In this document: positions 16,157-25,190 of the stretch, one piece after another
Layout of the letters: each line of letters starts with the position of its first letter
How positions within the stretch are numbered: the stretch's first letter is position 1
Source: CATQHL01 sp965242895
GTDB lineage: Bacteria; Actinomycetota; Acidimicrobiia; Acidimicrobiales; CATQHL01
Length of the DNA stretch: 64,000 bases
Assembly: GCA_965242895.1 (NCBI GenBank)
Contig: OZ251507.1
Span: forward strand, 248,001 to 312,000
Direction of reading: 5' to 3'
Translations under genes and position numbers: made by a program
The notes under the pieces: model-generated
Database searches by the model: none
What the model was told of the DNA's origin: nothing
The model's input: the letters and a program-made list of their open reading frames with translations, nothing else

Positions 16157-17710
16157 ATGAAGATCCTCCGCACAAATCTATTCCAACGCAAGAAGAGTGA
16201 ACAGAAGCAGGCTGAGGCCGCTTCAGGAATGAACCCTCGGAAGCTGTTCAGCGTCCGCCAGATGTTCCTAGGCGTCTTCCTGGGACTGGGACTGGGCGCA
16301 CTATTCAGCTCGGGGTGCCTTGTAGATCTGGCAGAGCGCCAAGGAATTGGCGGAACGCGTGACGTGGCGCTAGGGGCAGCCAACGCAGTCGACAGAGCAG
16401 CCAACTTCCTCTCCCTGAATCGCCCCGCCGACGGGCTCTCAGCGGCGCTCGGCAGAGACGCGGGCGGAGCGGGCAGCGAAGAAGCGCAGGAACTGCTGGC
16501 GTCTGCGATGCTCCCCGACCCTTCCGGGGCTTCCAACCCTGAGAGGACTTCCAACGACCCTTCCGGGGCTTCCAACACTGAGGGGACCTCCCCCACGCAG
16601 CCCTCCTCGGGAGGGGGCGGCGAGCGGGACAGCGGCAAAGACGGCAAGAAGGTGGGAGCGGCGGGGGACGACGACACGACTGGGATCACCGGCGGCGGAC
16701 GCACCAATCCCGAAGGGAGCACGACGACCGCATCCACCAGTCCGACTTCTACGAGCAGCGGGGAGGGGACGGACGCCCCCACGGGTACGACCGACGCCGC
16801 AATGACCAGCGGCCCCGCGACCGGCACGCACCCTCCCCCTGGAACAACCGAGGAGGTCGCTCCTCCCAGCACTACGACCTCACCTCCGACCCCACCCTCG
16901 ACTGCCGCCAGAGCGATTCCGCCCGAGCGGAACGAGAACGACAACACGCCGAGGGTCACCGCGACTACTGAAGCGCCTACTGCGTCCGTCAATCCGCCTC
17001 CCCCACCCCCACCCTCTCCGGATCCGCCGGTCTGCCCAAGCACTCAAGCTGCAGACCATGCGGAATTCGAAGCGCTCAGATCCCCTACCCCTGAGGAACC
17101 TCTGCGCATCTTTGTGGGGGGCGATTCGATCGGCCGCAACCTAGCCGACGGACTGCAGCGTCTGGCACCTCGAGAGCTGACGCAAATCGAGATAGCTACT
17201 AGGCACTCGACGGGTCTATCCCGTCCGGATTATTACGACTGGCCTGCGCGCCTAGCGAAGGAACTGACGGAGAACCGCCCCGACGTCATCGTGTTGATGT
17301 TCGGAGCCAACGACTTCCAGAACGTCATGTACAACGGCAGAGGTCTCAACCGTTTCAAGCAGGAATGGACAGACTTGTACTGCCAGCGGGTAGCGCAAGC
17401 AATGAGGCTCGTGTCGCAGCCAGGGGTTCAGACCATCTGGGTAGGGCAGCCGATCGTAAGGGAATCTACGCTTGCAAACGGGTTAGCACGCCTTAACGCC
17501 GTGTACAAGGCGCAGGCTCTCCTGCACCCTTCCGTGACTTTCGTAGACACCTGGAGTGTCTTCAGCACCCCCGACGGAAAATACGCCCAATCCTTGGACG
17601 GCGTGCGCCTGCGCGACAGTGACGGAGTCCACATGACCATAGCGGGAAGCAACCGCCTGGCTAGCCCAGCGTGGGAACAGATCGCCTCGGCCTGGGGATT
17701 AGAAAGCTAA
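16157..17710 (+). CDS. Membrane-anchored SGNH/GDSL hydrolase, copy 2 (DUF459-like)
   Basis: The 517-residue paralogue of the protein at 11668-13380 has a single RKLFSVRQMFL unit before the hydrophobic segment (about residues 35-55), a Pro/Thr/Ser/Gly-rich linker to about residue 300, and an SGNH domain with GGDSI (about 322), FGANDFQ and DGVHMT. The two copies are nearly identical around the membrane segment and in the catalytic domain but differ in the linker. The linker here contains a short duplicated stretch with the core DPSGASN. With the MBOAT upstream it likely forms an acyl-transfer pair acting outside the membrane. The 210-base spacer from the MBOAT stop contains a duplicated gene end and sequence shared with the spacer before copy 1. 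Confidence 0.82.
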   Translation: MKILRTNLFQRKKSEQKQAEAASGMNPRKLFSVRQMFLGVFLGLGLGALFSSGCLVDLAERQGIGGTRDVALGAANAVDRAANFLSLNRPADGLSAALGRDAGGAGSEEAQELLASAMLPDPSGASNPERTSNDPSGASNTEGTSPTQPSSGGGGERDSGKDGKKVGAAGDDDTTGITGGGRTNPEGSTTTASTSPTSTSSGEGTDAPTGTTDAAMTSGPATGTHPPPGTTEEVAPPSTTTSPPTPPSTAARAIPPERNENDNTPRVTATTEAPTASVNPPPPPPPSPDPPVCPSTQAADHAEFEALRSPTPEEPLRIFVGGDSIGRNLADGLQRLAPRELTQIEIATRHSTGLSRPDYYDWPARLAKELTENRPDVIVLMFGANDFQNVMYNGRGLNRFKQEWTDLYCQRVAQAMRLVSQPGVQTIWVGQPIVRESTLANGLARLNAVYKAQALLHPSVTFVDTWSVFSTPDGKYAQSLDGVRLRDSDGVHMTIAGSNRLASPAWEQIASAWGLES

Positions 17711-17803
17711 TGACCGATGGGAGGAATCTGTCAAGTGAGGAATCTGCCCGAGTAACCCAAGTAAAAGGATGAGCGCTTCAGGCGTAAGCGACTCGCTTCA
17801 GGC

Positions 17804-18919
17804 TTAGGCAGCGGCCTTAGCCTCCTCTAGCCAGGCATCCACCTGCTCTTGGTTGTCGCTGATCCACCGCCGCGCCAGATCGGTGGGATCTGCCTCGTTT
17901 TCACTCTGCTCAAAAATATTCTGGGTTACGTCGACTACTTTGAGAGTGACGATTTCGAAGAGTTTGGCCGCAGAGGGATTCTCCTCAAGGAACTTATTAT
18001 TGGCGGCTACGACAATGTCTGCCATTTTGAAGCCGATCCTGCACTCTCCCAGCGTCGCAGCCGAAGGACATAAGTCAGCCCCAAAGCCAGCCACGCCGGG
18101 GCGCTGGTCGAGTTCCTCTCCGCCTTCTAAGCCGAGCGGGTTGGAATCGTCAAGAACATTTTCGACTCCGACCCAGACGACGTTGTCGCCAGGACGTAGA
18201 TAAACGAGATAAGCAGTGGGAGTCCAGGTAAAAATCACCACGGGTTCACCGGCATTGACCTTGGCCATAGCTTCGGCAAACATTGCGTCATAACCGGCCT
18301 TGACCTGCTTGATGTTTTGGTAACCGGAAAAAGCGAACATATTCTCGATGGTGTCGTCGCACGTCCAGGATTCTTCGCAACCGTAAACGTCTACGACACC
18401 GTTACCAGGGTTGTAATCGTTGCTGTCGTATGCGGCAATAGCCTCAGGATTGTTATCTAGGTCGTCAAGAGTGGCGATCCCAAACTCATCGGCGAAGCTC
18501 TTGGTTATCAAAAATCCCCCCAATGCCCCTCCGGGCATCATCTGGCCGACTTTCGATATGTGATCACCTACCAAGCTACCGTCGGGCAGTTCGTTGGCTA
18601 ACCAACTGTCGTGCAGAGGGTTCCATGTGTTCGCCCAGAAATCTATGTCGCCTTGCGCCATACCCAAGAAGGCCAAGTTAGGTCCCAGTTCTTTGTCGGC
18701 GGGGTCATCGACTTCGTAACCGAGCAAAATAAGCAACTCACGATAAAGAGCAGCCTGGAAATAACCGCTTGACCAAGTTGCGCGAGCCATTACTACAGGT
18801 TCCCCACCTGAAGCAGCAGTGCTAGTGGTCGTAGCGTCCTCATCAGACCCCCCACAGGACGCTGCAATCACCGAAAGAACTGCTAACAAAACCGTGAGGC
18901 GCATCAGGAAGGATTTCAT
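17804..18919 (-). CDS. proX: Quaternary-amine ABC transporter substrate-binding lipoprotein, paralogue 1
   Basis: The ATG at 18919 follows AAGGAACAACT and gives the same N-terminus as paralogue 3; an ATG ten codons upstream has no better signal. The 371-residue product has a hydrophobic signal and a lipobox-like AASC at about residue 19. The body is of the ProX/OpuAC type (VVMARATWSSGYFQAALYRELL, split after residue 20 of the motif, then AQGDIDFWANTW, aromatic residues expected in the cation-binding pocket). Family role: binding glycine betaine, proline betaine, choline or similar osmolytes and delivering them to ProVW. It is the last of three tandem binding proteins downstream of proV-proW. 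It and paralogue 3 are nearly the same throughout, suggesting recent duplication. Confidence 0.85.
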   Translation of the reverse strand: MKSFLMRLTVLLAVLSVIAASCGGSDEDATTTSTAASGGEPVVMARATWSSGYFQAALYRELLILLGYEVDDPADKELGPNLAFLGMAQGDIDFWANTWNPLHDSWLANELPDGSLVGDHISKVGQMMPGGALGGFLITKSFADEFGIATLDDLDNNPEAIAAYDSNDYNPGNGVVDVYGCEESWTCDDTIENMFAFSGYQNIKQVKAGYDAMFAEAMAKVNAGEPVVIFTWTPTAYLVYLRPGDNVVWVGVENVLDDSNPLGLEGGEELDQRPGVAGFGADLCPSAATLGECRIGFKMADIVVAANNKFLEENPSAAKLFEIVTLKVVDVTQNIFEQSENEADPTDLARRWISDNQEQVDAWLEEAKAAA

Positions 18920-18962
18920 AGTTGTTCCTTGTCTCTGATTTCGCCGCAACTCTAATTCCTTA

Positions 18963-19019
18963 GCTCGTAACCCACTTCGTATCTCAGAAACTGACCGACA
19001 GAGCCGTCGTAGCCGTCTC
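18963..19019. repeat. Displaced 57-bp fragment of the MBOAT gene
   Basis: This intergenic stretch between two proX genes matches 15784-15840, inside the MBOAT coding region, at 54 of 57 positions. The differences fall at 15789, 15793 and 15831. Just after it, GCCCTACGAATTCAT (19027-19041) matches 11536-11550 in the spacer before SGNH copy 1 exactly. It appears to be a mosaic of copied fragments and does not encode anything here. Confidence 0.85.
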
Positions 19020-19058
19020 TTAATCTGCCCTACGAATTCATCAAATTGCCTCTCAGGC

Positions 19059-20234
19059 TTAGGCTGCGGCCTTAGCCTCCTCTAGCCAGGCGTCCACCTG
19101 CTCTTGGTTATCGCTGATCCACCGCCGCGCCAGATCGACGGGATCCTCCCCATCGGCAAGCTCCAATATCCGCAAAGACACGTCCACCACGTTCAACTTG
19201 ACAACTTCAAAGAGTTTGGCGGCTGCCGGATGATTCTCGATCAAATCGTTGCGTGCGGTCACGACTATGTCAGCAACCTTGAAACCAAGCCTGCACTCCC
19301 CGAGCGTGTTCACGGCCGGGCAGTCATCCGCGTCGATATCGGCCACACCTGGGCGTTGGTCTAGTCCCTCTCCGCCATCCACGTCAAGCGGATTGGAGTC
19401 GTCAAGTACTTCCTCTATACCAAGCCAAAAGACGTTGTCGCCCGGACGTAAAATGGTTCCGTAGGTGCTCGGAGTCCAAGCGTAGATGATCGCCGGTCGG
19501 CCCTTATTGATCCTGGCAGTAACGTCGGCGAACATGGTTTCGTAGCCAACCCGCACCTGCTTGATGTTTTTCCAGCCGGAAAAAGCAATCTGACTCTGCA
19601 TCACGTCATCGCAAGTCCAGGCCACGGGACATCCGAATACATCTGCAACTCCGTCCCCGGGATGGTAGTCGTCGAGATCGTAGTAGGCGACTGCTTCTGG
19701 ATTCCTGTTCAGGTCATCAAGGGTTGTAATTCCATACTCCTCGGCAAACGCCCTGTCGATCAAGTAACCCTGAAGAGCGCTGGCTTCCAACGCCGATCCA
19801 ATCCGCGACACATGGTCGCCTACTTTCGTGCCGTCGGGGAGGTGGTTTTGGAGCCAACTGTTGTGGTTTGGGAACCAGCTGTTAGCCCAAAAATCGATGT
19901 CGCCTTGCGCCATCCCCAGATACGCCAAGTTGACAGCCAACTCCGTATTTGCTGGGTCACTTACTTCGTACCCGAGCATTTGAAGCAACTCTCGAAAGAT
20001 AGCGGCATGGAAGTAACCGCTTGACCAATCGGCGCGAGCCATGGTAAAACTCACGCCCTCACCTGGCAGTTCTGGAGACTCCGCTGGGGCTTCGGCCGTA
20101 TCCGGCATCGTACTCTCAGTCACGATCTCAGTCACGGGTGGAACGGTGGAGGACTCACTACCACCCGCACAAGCGGACGCAAAGAGCAAAGCAGCTGCAA
20201 GGACAAAGGTCGTTCGCCTATTCACCCAGTTCAA
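19059..20234 (-). CDS. proX: Quaternary-amine ABC transporter substrate-binding lipoprotein, paralogue 2
   Basis: The 391-residue protein starts with TTG at 20234 (a GTG three codons later is possible), has a signal sequence ending FASAC, and a ProX/OpuAC-type body (ARADWSSGYFHAAIFRELL, AQGDIDFWANSW). It is clearly more diverged from paralogues 1 and 3 than they are from each other. Its last 25 or so residues, DLARRWISDNQEQVDAWLEE and following, are nevertheless the same as theirs, and the DNA there is nearly identical, suggesting local gene conversion. It probably recognises a different quaternary amine but uses the same ProVW translocator encoded upstream. Confidence 0.84.
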   Translation of the reverse strand: MNWVNRRTTFVLAAALLFASACAGGSESSTVPPVTEIVTESTMPDTAEAPAESPELPGEGVSFTMARADWSSGYFHAAIFRELLQMLGYEVSDPANTELAVNLAYLGMAQGDIDFWANSWFPNHNSWLQNHLPDGTKVGDHVSRIGSALEASALQGYLIDRAFAEEYGITTLDDLNRNPEAVAYYDLDDYHPGDGVADVFGCPVAWTCDDVMQSQIAFSGWKNIKQVRVGYETMFADVTARINKGRPAIIYAWTPSTYGTILRPGDNVFWLGIEEVLDDSNPLDVDGGEGLDQRPGVADIDADDCPAVNTLGECRLGFKVADIVVTARNDLIENHPAAAKLFEVVKLNVVDVSLRILELADGEDPVDLARRWISDNQEQVDAWLEEAKAAA

Positions 20235-20304
20235 GCCGCCTTCAGGTTCGTATATCCCCTCGAGTTTCGGAGACTCTTACCGAACTGAAAGGCCGGGCCG
20301 GGGT

Positions 20305-21459
20305 TTAGGCGGCGGCTCGCGCCTCCTCTAGCCAGGCGTCCACCTGCTCTTGGTTATCGCTGATCCACCGCCGCGCCAGATCGGTGGGATCCGCCTCGTT
20401 CTCACTCTGCTCAAGAATGTTCTGGGTTACGTCGACTACGTTGAGAGTGACGATTTCGAAGAGTTTGGCCGCAGAGGGATTCTCCTCAAGGAACTGATTG
20501 TTGGCTGTCACGACAATGTCGGCCACTTTGAAGCCGACCCTGCACTCGCCCAGCGTCGCAGCCGAGGGACACAAGTCCGCCCCAAAGCCGGCCACGCCGG
20601 GGCGCTGGTCGAGTTCCTCTCCGCCTTCTAAGCCAAGCGGGTTGGAATCGTCAAGAACATTTTCGACTCCGACCCAGAGGACGTTGTCGCCAGGACGTAG
20701 ATAGGCGAGATAGGCAGTGGGAGTCCAGGTAAAGATCACCACGGGTTCACCGGCGTCAACCTTGGTTCTGGCTTCGGCAAACAGTGCGTCATAACCGGCC
20801 TTGACCTGCTTGATGTTTTGGTAATCGGAAAAAGCAAACATATTTTCGATGGTGTCGTCGCACGTCCAGGATTCTTCACAACCGTAAATGTCTGCGACAC
20901 CGTTATCAGGGTTGTAATCGTTTCTGTCGTATGCGGCAATAGCCTCAGGATTGTTATCTAGGTCGTCAAGTGTGGCGATCCCAAACTCATCGGCAAAGCT
21001 CTTGGTTATCAAGAATCCCTGCAATGCCCCTCCGGTCATCATCTTGCCGACTTTCGATATGTGATCACCCACCGTGCTCCCGTCGGGCATGTCGTTGGCG
21101 AACCAGTTGTCGTGCAGAGGGTCCCAGGTGTTCGCCCAGAAATCTATGTCGCCTTGCGCCATACCCAAGAAGGCCAAGTTAGGTCCCAGTTCTTTGTCGG
21201 CGGGGTCATCGACTTCGTAGCCGAGCAAAATGAGCAACTCACGATAAAGGGCAGCCTGGAAATAACCGCTTGACCAATTTGCGCGAGCCATTACCACAGA
21301 TTCTCCACCTGAAGGAGGTGGGGGAGGTGGGGCAGGAGTTTCTGAAGTCGTCGTAGTGGGAGAGGTAGTGGTCGTGGCGTCGTCACCAGACCCACAGGAC
21401 GCTGCAATCACCGAAAGAACTGCCAGCAAAACCGCTAGGCGCATCGGGAATGATTTCAT
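20305..21459 (-). CDS. proX: Quaternary-amine ABC transporter substrate-binding lipoprotein, paralogue 3
   Basis: The 384-residue lipoprotein (signal, then AASC near residue 22) has a Thr/Pro-rich linker and a ProX/OpuAC domain with NWSSGYFQAALYRELL and AQGDIDFWANTW. The start ATG follows AAGGAGAAAACT, a good ribosome-binding site. It is the first binding protein after proW (153-base gap) and very similar to paralogue 1. The three tandem copies imply that one transporter core is served by several receptors, as known for some osmolyte importers. Confidence 0.86.
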   Translation of the reverse strand: MKSFPMRLAVLLAVLSVIAASCGSGDDATTTTSPTTTTSETPAPPPPPPSGGESVVMARANWSSGYFQAALYRELLILLGYEVDDPADKELGPNLAFLGMAQGDIDFWANTWDPLHDNWFANDMPDGSTVGDHISKVGKMMTGGALQGFLITKSFADEFGIATLDDLDNNPEAIAAYDRNDYNPDNGVADIYGCEESWTCDDTIENMFAFSDYQNIKQVKAGYDALFAEARTKVDAGEPVVIFTWTPTAYLAYLRPGDNVLWVGVENVLDDSNPLGLEGGEELDQRPGVAGFGADLCPSAATLGECRVGFKVADIVVTANNQFLEENPSAAKLFEIVTLNVVDVTQNILEQSENEADPTDLARRWISDNQEQVDAWLEEARAAA

Positions 21460-21612
21460 AGTTTTCTCCTTGTCTCTGAATCGCCGCCGCTCTAATGCCT
21501 TGGCTCTGATTCAGCTTTCGATTTTGATTGGACTATCTGTCCGTGCTCCTACTGCACTTCCCTGTTCGCGAGTCCTGTCCAATACACCTAGGAATGCTAG
21601 CAGGCAGGTGCG

Positions 21613-23802
21613 CTAGTCCTTAGACGCTGCACTCGCTGCAGACGCTGCGCTCGCCGCAGACGCTTCCTCATCTCGTTCAGGGTCGTTGAAAATGTCATCG
21701 TCGTCATACACTCTTTCGCGCTTGAACTCCCTTAGCACCGGCAGCGCGCTAGCCACTATCACCAAACCTCCCGCAAGAGCAATGAATGCGCCCACCCCGC
21801 TCACGAAATTGACGTCTGCCGAACGAATAGTAGTGAAGATCCAGGCAAAGGAAATCATGGCAGCGCCGCCGCCGAAACCGGCCACGACTGCGTTCCAGCG
21901 CCACAACCTTCGATCCTCCCTGCCGAACAGGCCGATGGCAGGAAAGCTGGCCAGAAACGCCAAACCGCCCGCCACAAAAGCCCACAAGCCCAACTGATGA
22001 CCTCGGGCGCCCACACCGTCGGTGGTCGCGACCCCAGTTATCTCCTCAATTAGCTGGGATCTTAAGCTGATGATCTCTGCGGCAATAGCCGCAACGTCCG
22101 CACCAGGCTCCAACGAACGTCGCTCCAGTTCATCTATTTGAAGCTGAATTTCAGGATTGACGATTTCTTCCGTCCTCTCGTCGTCGCTCCAGATTCCGAA
22201 CATCGCAGCAAACAGCATCAGCAGACCCAGCACGACTGCCACCATCCTGCTCCAGGCGATCTTGCTCGGGAGCGGACGAAACGGCTCACGGCGCGCCAGC
22301 CACATCCAGCGTGCGGCCCCCAGCGAGGCGATTACGCCGCCGACTAACGCCAAAATCACCCCGATGCCCGTTCCTGGATCGGGCGCATTCTCGATGAGAC
22401 GAGCACTCACCGGACGCCCCAACAGATGAGCGGCGGCCAAGACGGTGATGGAAATGCTGGCGATCACCGCCCCGTCTGCCGCTAGGAGACGCGGCCCGCG
22501 TCCCGGCCGGAAATAAGACACGACGGCGGCGAGGACTACGAGCAAGCCGAGAACCAGGATAGAAATACCAAACCAACTGCCACCCGAGGCGTCCAGCCCG
22601 TTGAACGATCTGCCCTCCATAGCCCCGTCCGACGAAACGTCCGACGACCTGCCGTACGCACTGAACTTTCCGGCTTTGGATGTCCACGTAAGAACCACAG
22701 ACTGGACGGCTATAACAGCTCCGGCGAATGTGAGCATGAGCGGCAGACGTTCGGCCGCCCCCACCGAGACATACCGCACTTCTTCGAGTTCGGCCTTGGC
22801 TTCCTGACCCGACGGGTCGAGCAGAGCTTCGGGGTCGCGGCGGTGCGCCCATGCGCGGCGAATCCGACGGAACAGGTGGGTCGAATCCGAACCTTCGCGC
22901 TGCGACGTTCGATCTAACACCAATGCGACGAGTAGGAACGCCAACCCTGCCGAGGCGCCTTTGGAGACGTCCTGGTTACTGATGGCGTTAAACAACAGAC
23001 GACCGAGACCTCCAGCCCCCATGATGGCAGCGATCCCCAACATGGAAATGGAGAGGAGAAGGGTCTGGTTGACGCCGGTCATGATGGCGGGCCGAGCTAG
23101 GGGAATCTGCACGTCGAGCAGCACGCGGCGCTCAGACGCCCCGTAGGCGCGCGCAGCCTCCTGCACGTCCTCGGGCACTTGCCTTATACCCAGATTCGTA
23201 AGACGAATGAGCGGCGGCAGGGCGAACACCATCGTCACCATCGTTGCGGACACCTCGCCGATGCCCCAGAAAAAGATGAACGGCAGCATGTAGACGAAGG
23301 AGTGGATCACCTGCATGCCGTCGAGAACTGGCCGTATGGACTTCCAAATCCCGTCTACTCGACCGCAGGCGATGCCCACGGGAATGCCGATTATCACACA
23401 CATGAGCACGGCGACGAAGATGAAACCGATCGTGCGCGCAGTCTCCAACCAGTAAGTCTCGCCGAGGATGCCGCAGATGAAGAGAGCCACCGCCACGAAC
23501 GACGCCACTCTTATGTTTCGGACGACTGCGGCGATGGCCGTCATGAGCAAGACCACCCAGAACCAGGGAACGCTGGCGAGGAAATTTTCCACGATATTGT
23601 CGATTAGGAACTCGAAAGGCCAAGCCACCACGTCGAGGACGGGTGAGAGCTTGTTGACGACCCAGAAAACGGCCTGTTCCATCCACTCGCCGAACGGGAT
23701 GCGCCACTCGTCGAGAAACAGGTTGTCCCAGAAGCTCACGGTCTCAGACGCCTCTTCGGCGCCCTGAGCCAATTGGATTGACTGGCCTCTGAAAAAGCTC
23801 AC
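21613..23802 (-). CDS. proW: ProW-type ABC permease with an extra eight-helix C-terminal region
   Basis: Residues 1-300 are a complete ProW/OpuAB permease with hydrophobic segments and the EAA loop EAARAYGASERRVLLDVQIP, which contacts the ATPase. The protein then continues to 729 residues, roughly twice the family length. The extension has about eight further hydrophobic segments, a soluble acidic stretch between the fifth and sixth of these (about 575-615), and an acidic tail ending in a repeated AAS tract. The GTG start overlaps the proV stop by four bases (GTGA), indicating translational coupling. Role: membrane channel of the quaternary-amine importer. The extension is unassigned and might sense osmotic or membrane state; that is speculation. 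Confidence 0.86.
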   Translation of the reverse strand: MSFFRGQSIQLAQGAEEASETVSFWDNLFLDEWRIPFGEWMEQAVFWVVNKLSPVLDVVAWPFEFLIDNIVENFLASVPWFWVVLLMTAIAAVVRNIRVASFVAVALFICGILGETYWLETARTIGFIFVAVLMCVIIGIPVGIACGRVDGIWKSIRPVLDGMQVIHSFVYMLPFIFFWGIGEVSATMVTMVFALPPLIRLTNLGIRQVPEDVQEAARAYGASERRVLLDVQIPLARPAIMTGVNQTLLLSISMLGIAAIMGAGGLGRLLFNAISNQDVSKGASAGLAFLLVALVLDRTSQREGSDSTHLFRRIRRAWAHRRDPEALLDPSGQEAKAELEEVRYVSVGAAERLPLMLTFAGAVIAVQSVVLTWTSKAGKFSAYGRSSDVSSDGAMEGRSFNGLDASGGSWFGISILVLGLLVVLAAVVSYFRPGRGPRLLAADGAVIASISITVLAAAHLLGRPVSARLIENAPDPGTGIGVILALVGGVIASLGAARWMWLARREPFRPLPSKIAWSRMVAVVLGLLMLFAAMFGIWSDDERTEEIVNPEIQLQIDELERRSLEPGADVAAIAAEIISLRSQLIEEITGVATTDGVGARGHQLGLWAFVAGGLAFLASFPAIGLFGREDRRLWRWNAVVAGFGGGAAMISFAWIFTTIRSADVNFVSGVGAFIALAGGLVIVASALPVLREFKRERVYDDDDIFNDPERDEEASAASAASAASAASKD

Positions 23803-25034
23803 AAGTAGACTTGACGTTCGTGGTCGTCCATCAGGCGCTCGACCTGACCTAGTTTCTCCATAATCAGGCGAGGGTCGAGGGTGCCAGTGAGTTGCCCGTC
23901 GTCACCCAGGACAGCAATCGGCAGTCCCCGCCCGGCGGCTGCGTAGACGTCGCTGAGGCAGACGTCGGGGCGGGTCGTTTCGAAGTCCTGGCGCAGAGCC
24001 GCCTCCAGGTCGTCATTCCCCCTGCGAGCGGTTCGCAGGCCGTCCGCTAAGGTCAGCAGCCCTACGGGCTTGTCGTCGGAGTCCACCACAAACTCACCGG
24101 AGCTGTCCCCTAGGTGCTTTAGCGCCTCAGACAGCGTCATCCTCCGCTCAACCGGAGACGGCTTGCACATGACTTCTCTGACTTCGATGACGCGCCCCTG
24201 GTCGACATCCTGCACGAAATCGGCCACATAGGCGGTGGCGGGTTCGGTGAGGATCTGCTTGGCGGTGCCGATCTGATCGACGGCACCGTCCTTCATGATG
24301 CAGACCCTGTCGCCTATCTTCAGCGCCTCGTTGAGGTCGTGCGTGATGAACAGGATCGTCTTGTGCAGGTTGGACTGGATTTCCAGCATCTCGTCCTGCA
24401 TCTGAGAACGGATAAGCGGGTCTAAGGCGGAAAAAGCCTCGTCCATGAGCAGGATGTCGGGGTCGGATGCCAAGGCGCGGGCCAGGCCCACCCGTTGCTG
24501 CATGCCGCCGGAACACTCCTCGGGCAGGTTGTCGGCGTAGGCTTCAAGCCCTACGAGCGACAGCGCATTCATAGCCGCATTGTGGCGCTCCTTCTTTTGA
24601 ACTCCTTGGACTTTCAGCCCGTAGGCGACGTTTTCGACGACGCTCCGATGCGGGAAGAGGGCAAAGTGCTGGAAGACCATCCCCATCTTCTCGCGCCTGA
24701 AACTCTGGAGTTCCCTTCCGTGAAGTTGCTGCACGTCCACGCCCTCCACCCAGACTTTCCCGTATGAGGTGACGAGGAGCTTGTTGACGCTTCTCAGGGC
24801 GGTCGACTTTCCGGAACCCGACAGGCCCATGATGACGAATATCTCACCCTTGGCTACGGAAAAGTTCAGGTTGTTCAACCCGACCACGTGATCGGAGCGG
24901 CGCTGAACCTCGTCCTTGCTCAGCCCCGCCTTGGCCAAGTCGAAAGCGCGACCGAGCGGTTGAGGCCCGTATATCTTGAAGACTTCTTCTAGCCGGATCA
25001 GTCCGTCGCCGTTCCCGTCGCCGTTCGAGGTCAT
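23799..25034 (-). CDS. proV: Quaternary-amine ABC transporter ATPase with CBS domains
   Basis: The 411-residue ProV/OpuAA-like protein has a Walker A motif GLSGSGKST, the signature ECSGGMQQRVGLARAL, a Walker B DILLMDEAFSALDPLIR and the switch His in FITHDLNEA. The C-terminal third (about 280-400) looks like paired CBS domains, which in this family respond to ionic strength or nucleotides. It is the first gene of a minus-strand operon, proV-proW-proX-proX-proX, importing osmoprotectants such as glycine betaine. The 156-base spacer upstream must hold the promoter. Confidence 0.92.
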   Translation of the reverse strand: MTSNGDGNGDGLIRLEEVFKIYGPQPLGRAFDLAKAGLSKDEVQRRSDHVVGLNNLNFSVAKGEIFVIMGLSGSGKSTALRSVNKLLVTSYGKVWVEGVDVQQLHGRELQSFRREKMGMVFQHFALFPHRSVVENVAYGLKVQGVQKKERHNAAMNALSLVGLEAYADNLPEECSGGMQQRVGLARALASDPDILLMDEAFSALDPLIRSQMQDEMLEIQSNLHKTILFITHDLNEALKIGDRVCIMKDGAVDQIGTAKQILTEPATAYVADFVQDVDQGRVIEVREVMCKPSPVERRMTLSEALKHLGDSSGEFVVDSDDKPVGLLTLADGLRTARRGNDDLEAALRQDFETTRPDVCLSDVYAAAGRGLPIAVLGDDGQLTGTLDPRLIMEKLGQVERLMDDHERQVYL

Positions 25035-25190
25035 GCAACCTTCATATTAGTCACGCCCGAGTGTGCTATTGCGGATGCCTGATTCCGGCGCCTGAATGGA
25101 TGCACCTTTTGAGAGAGGCAGATGACCGCCAGGAAGTCGCTGAGGCCGCTAAGAAGCAGCAGATGACCGCCAGGCGCTAGCATCAGAGCC

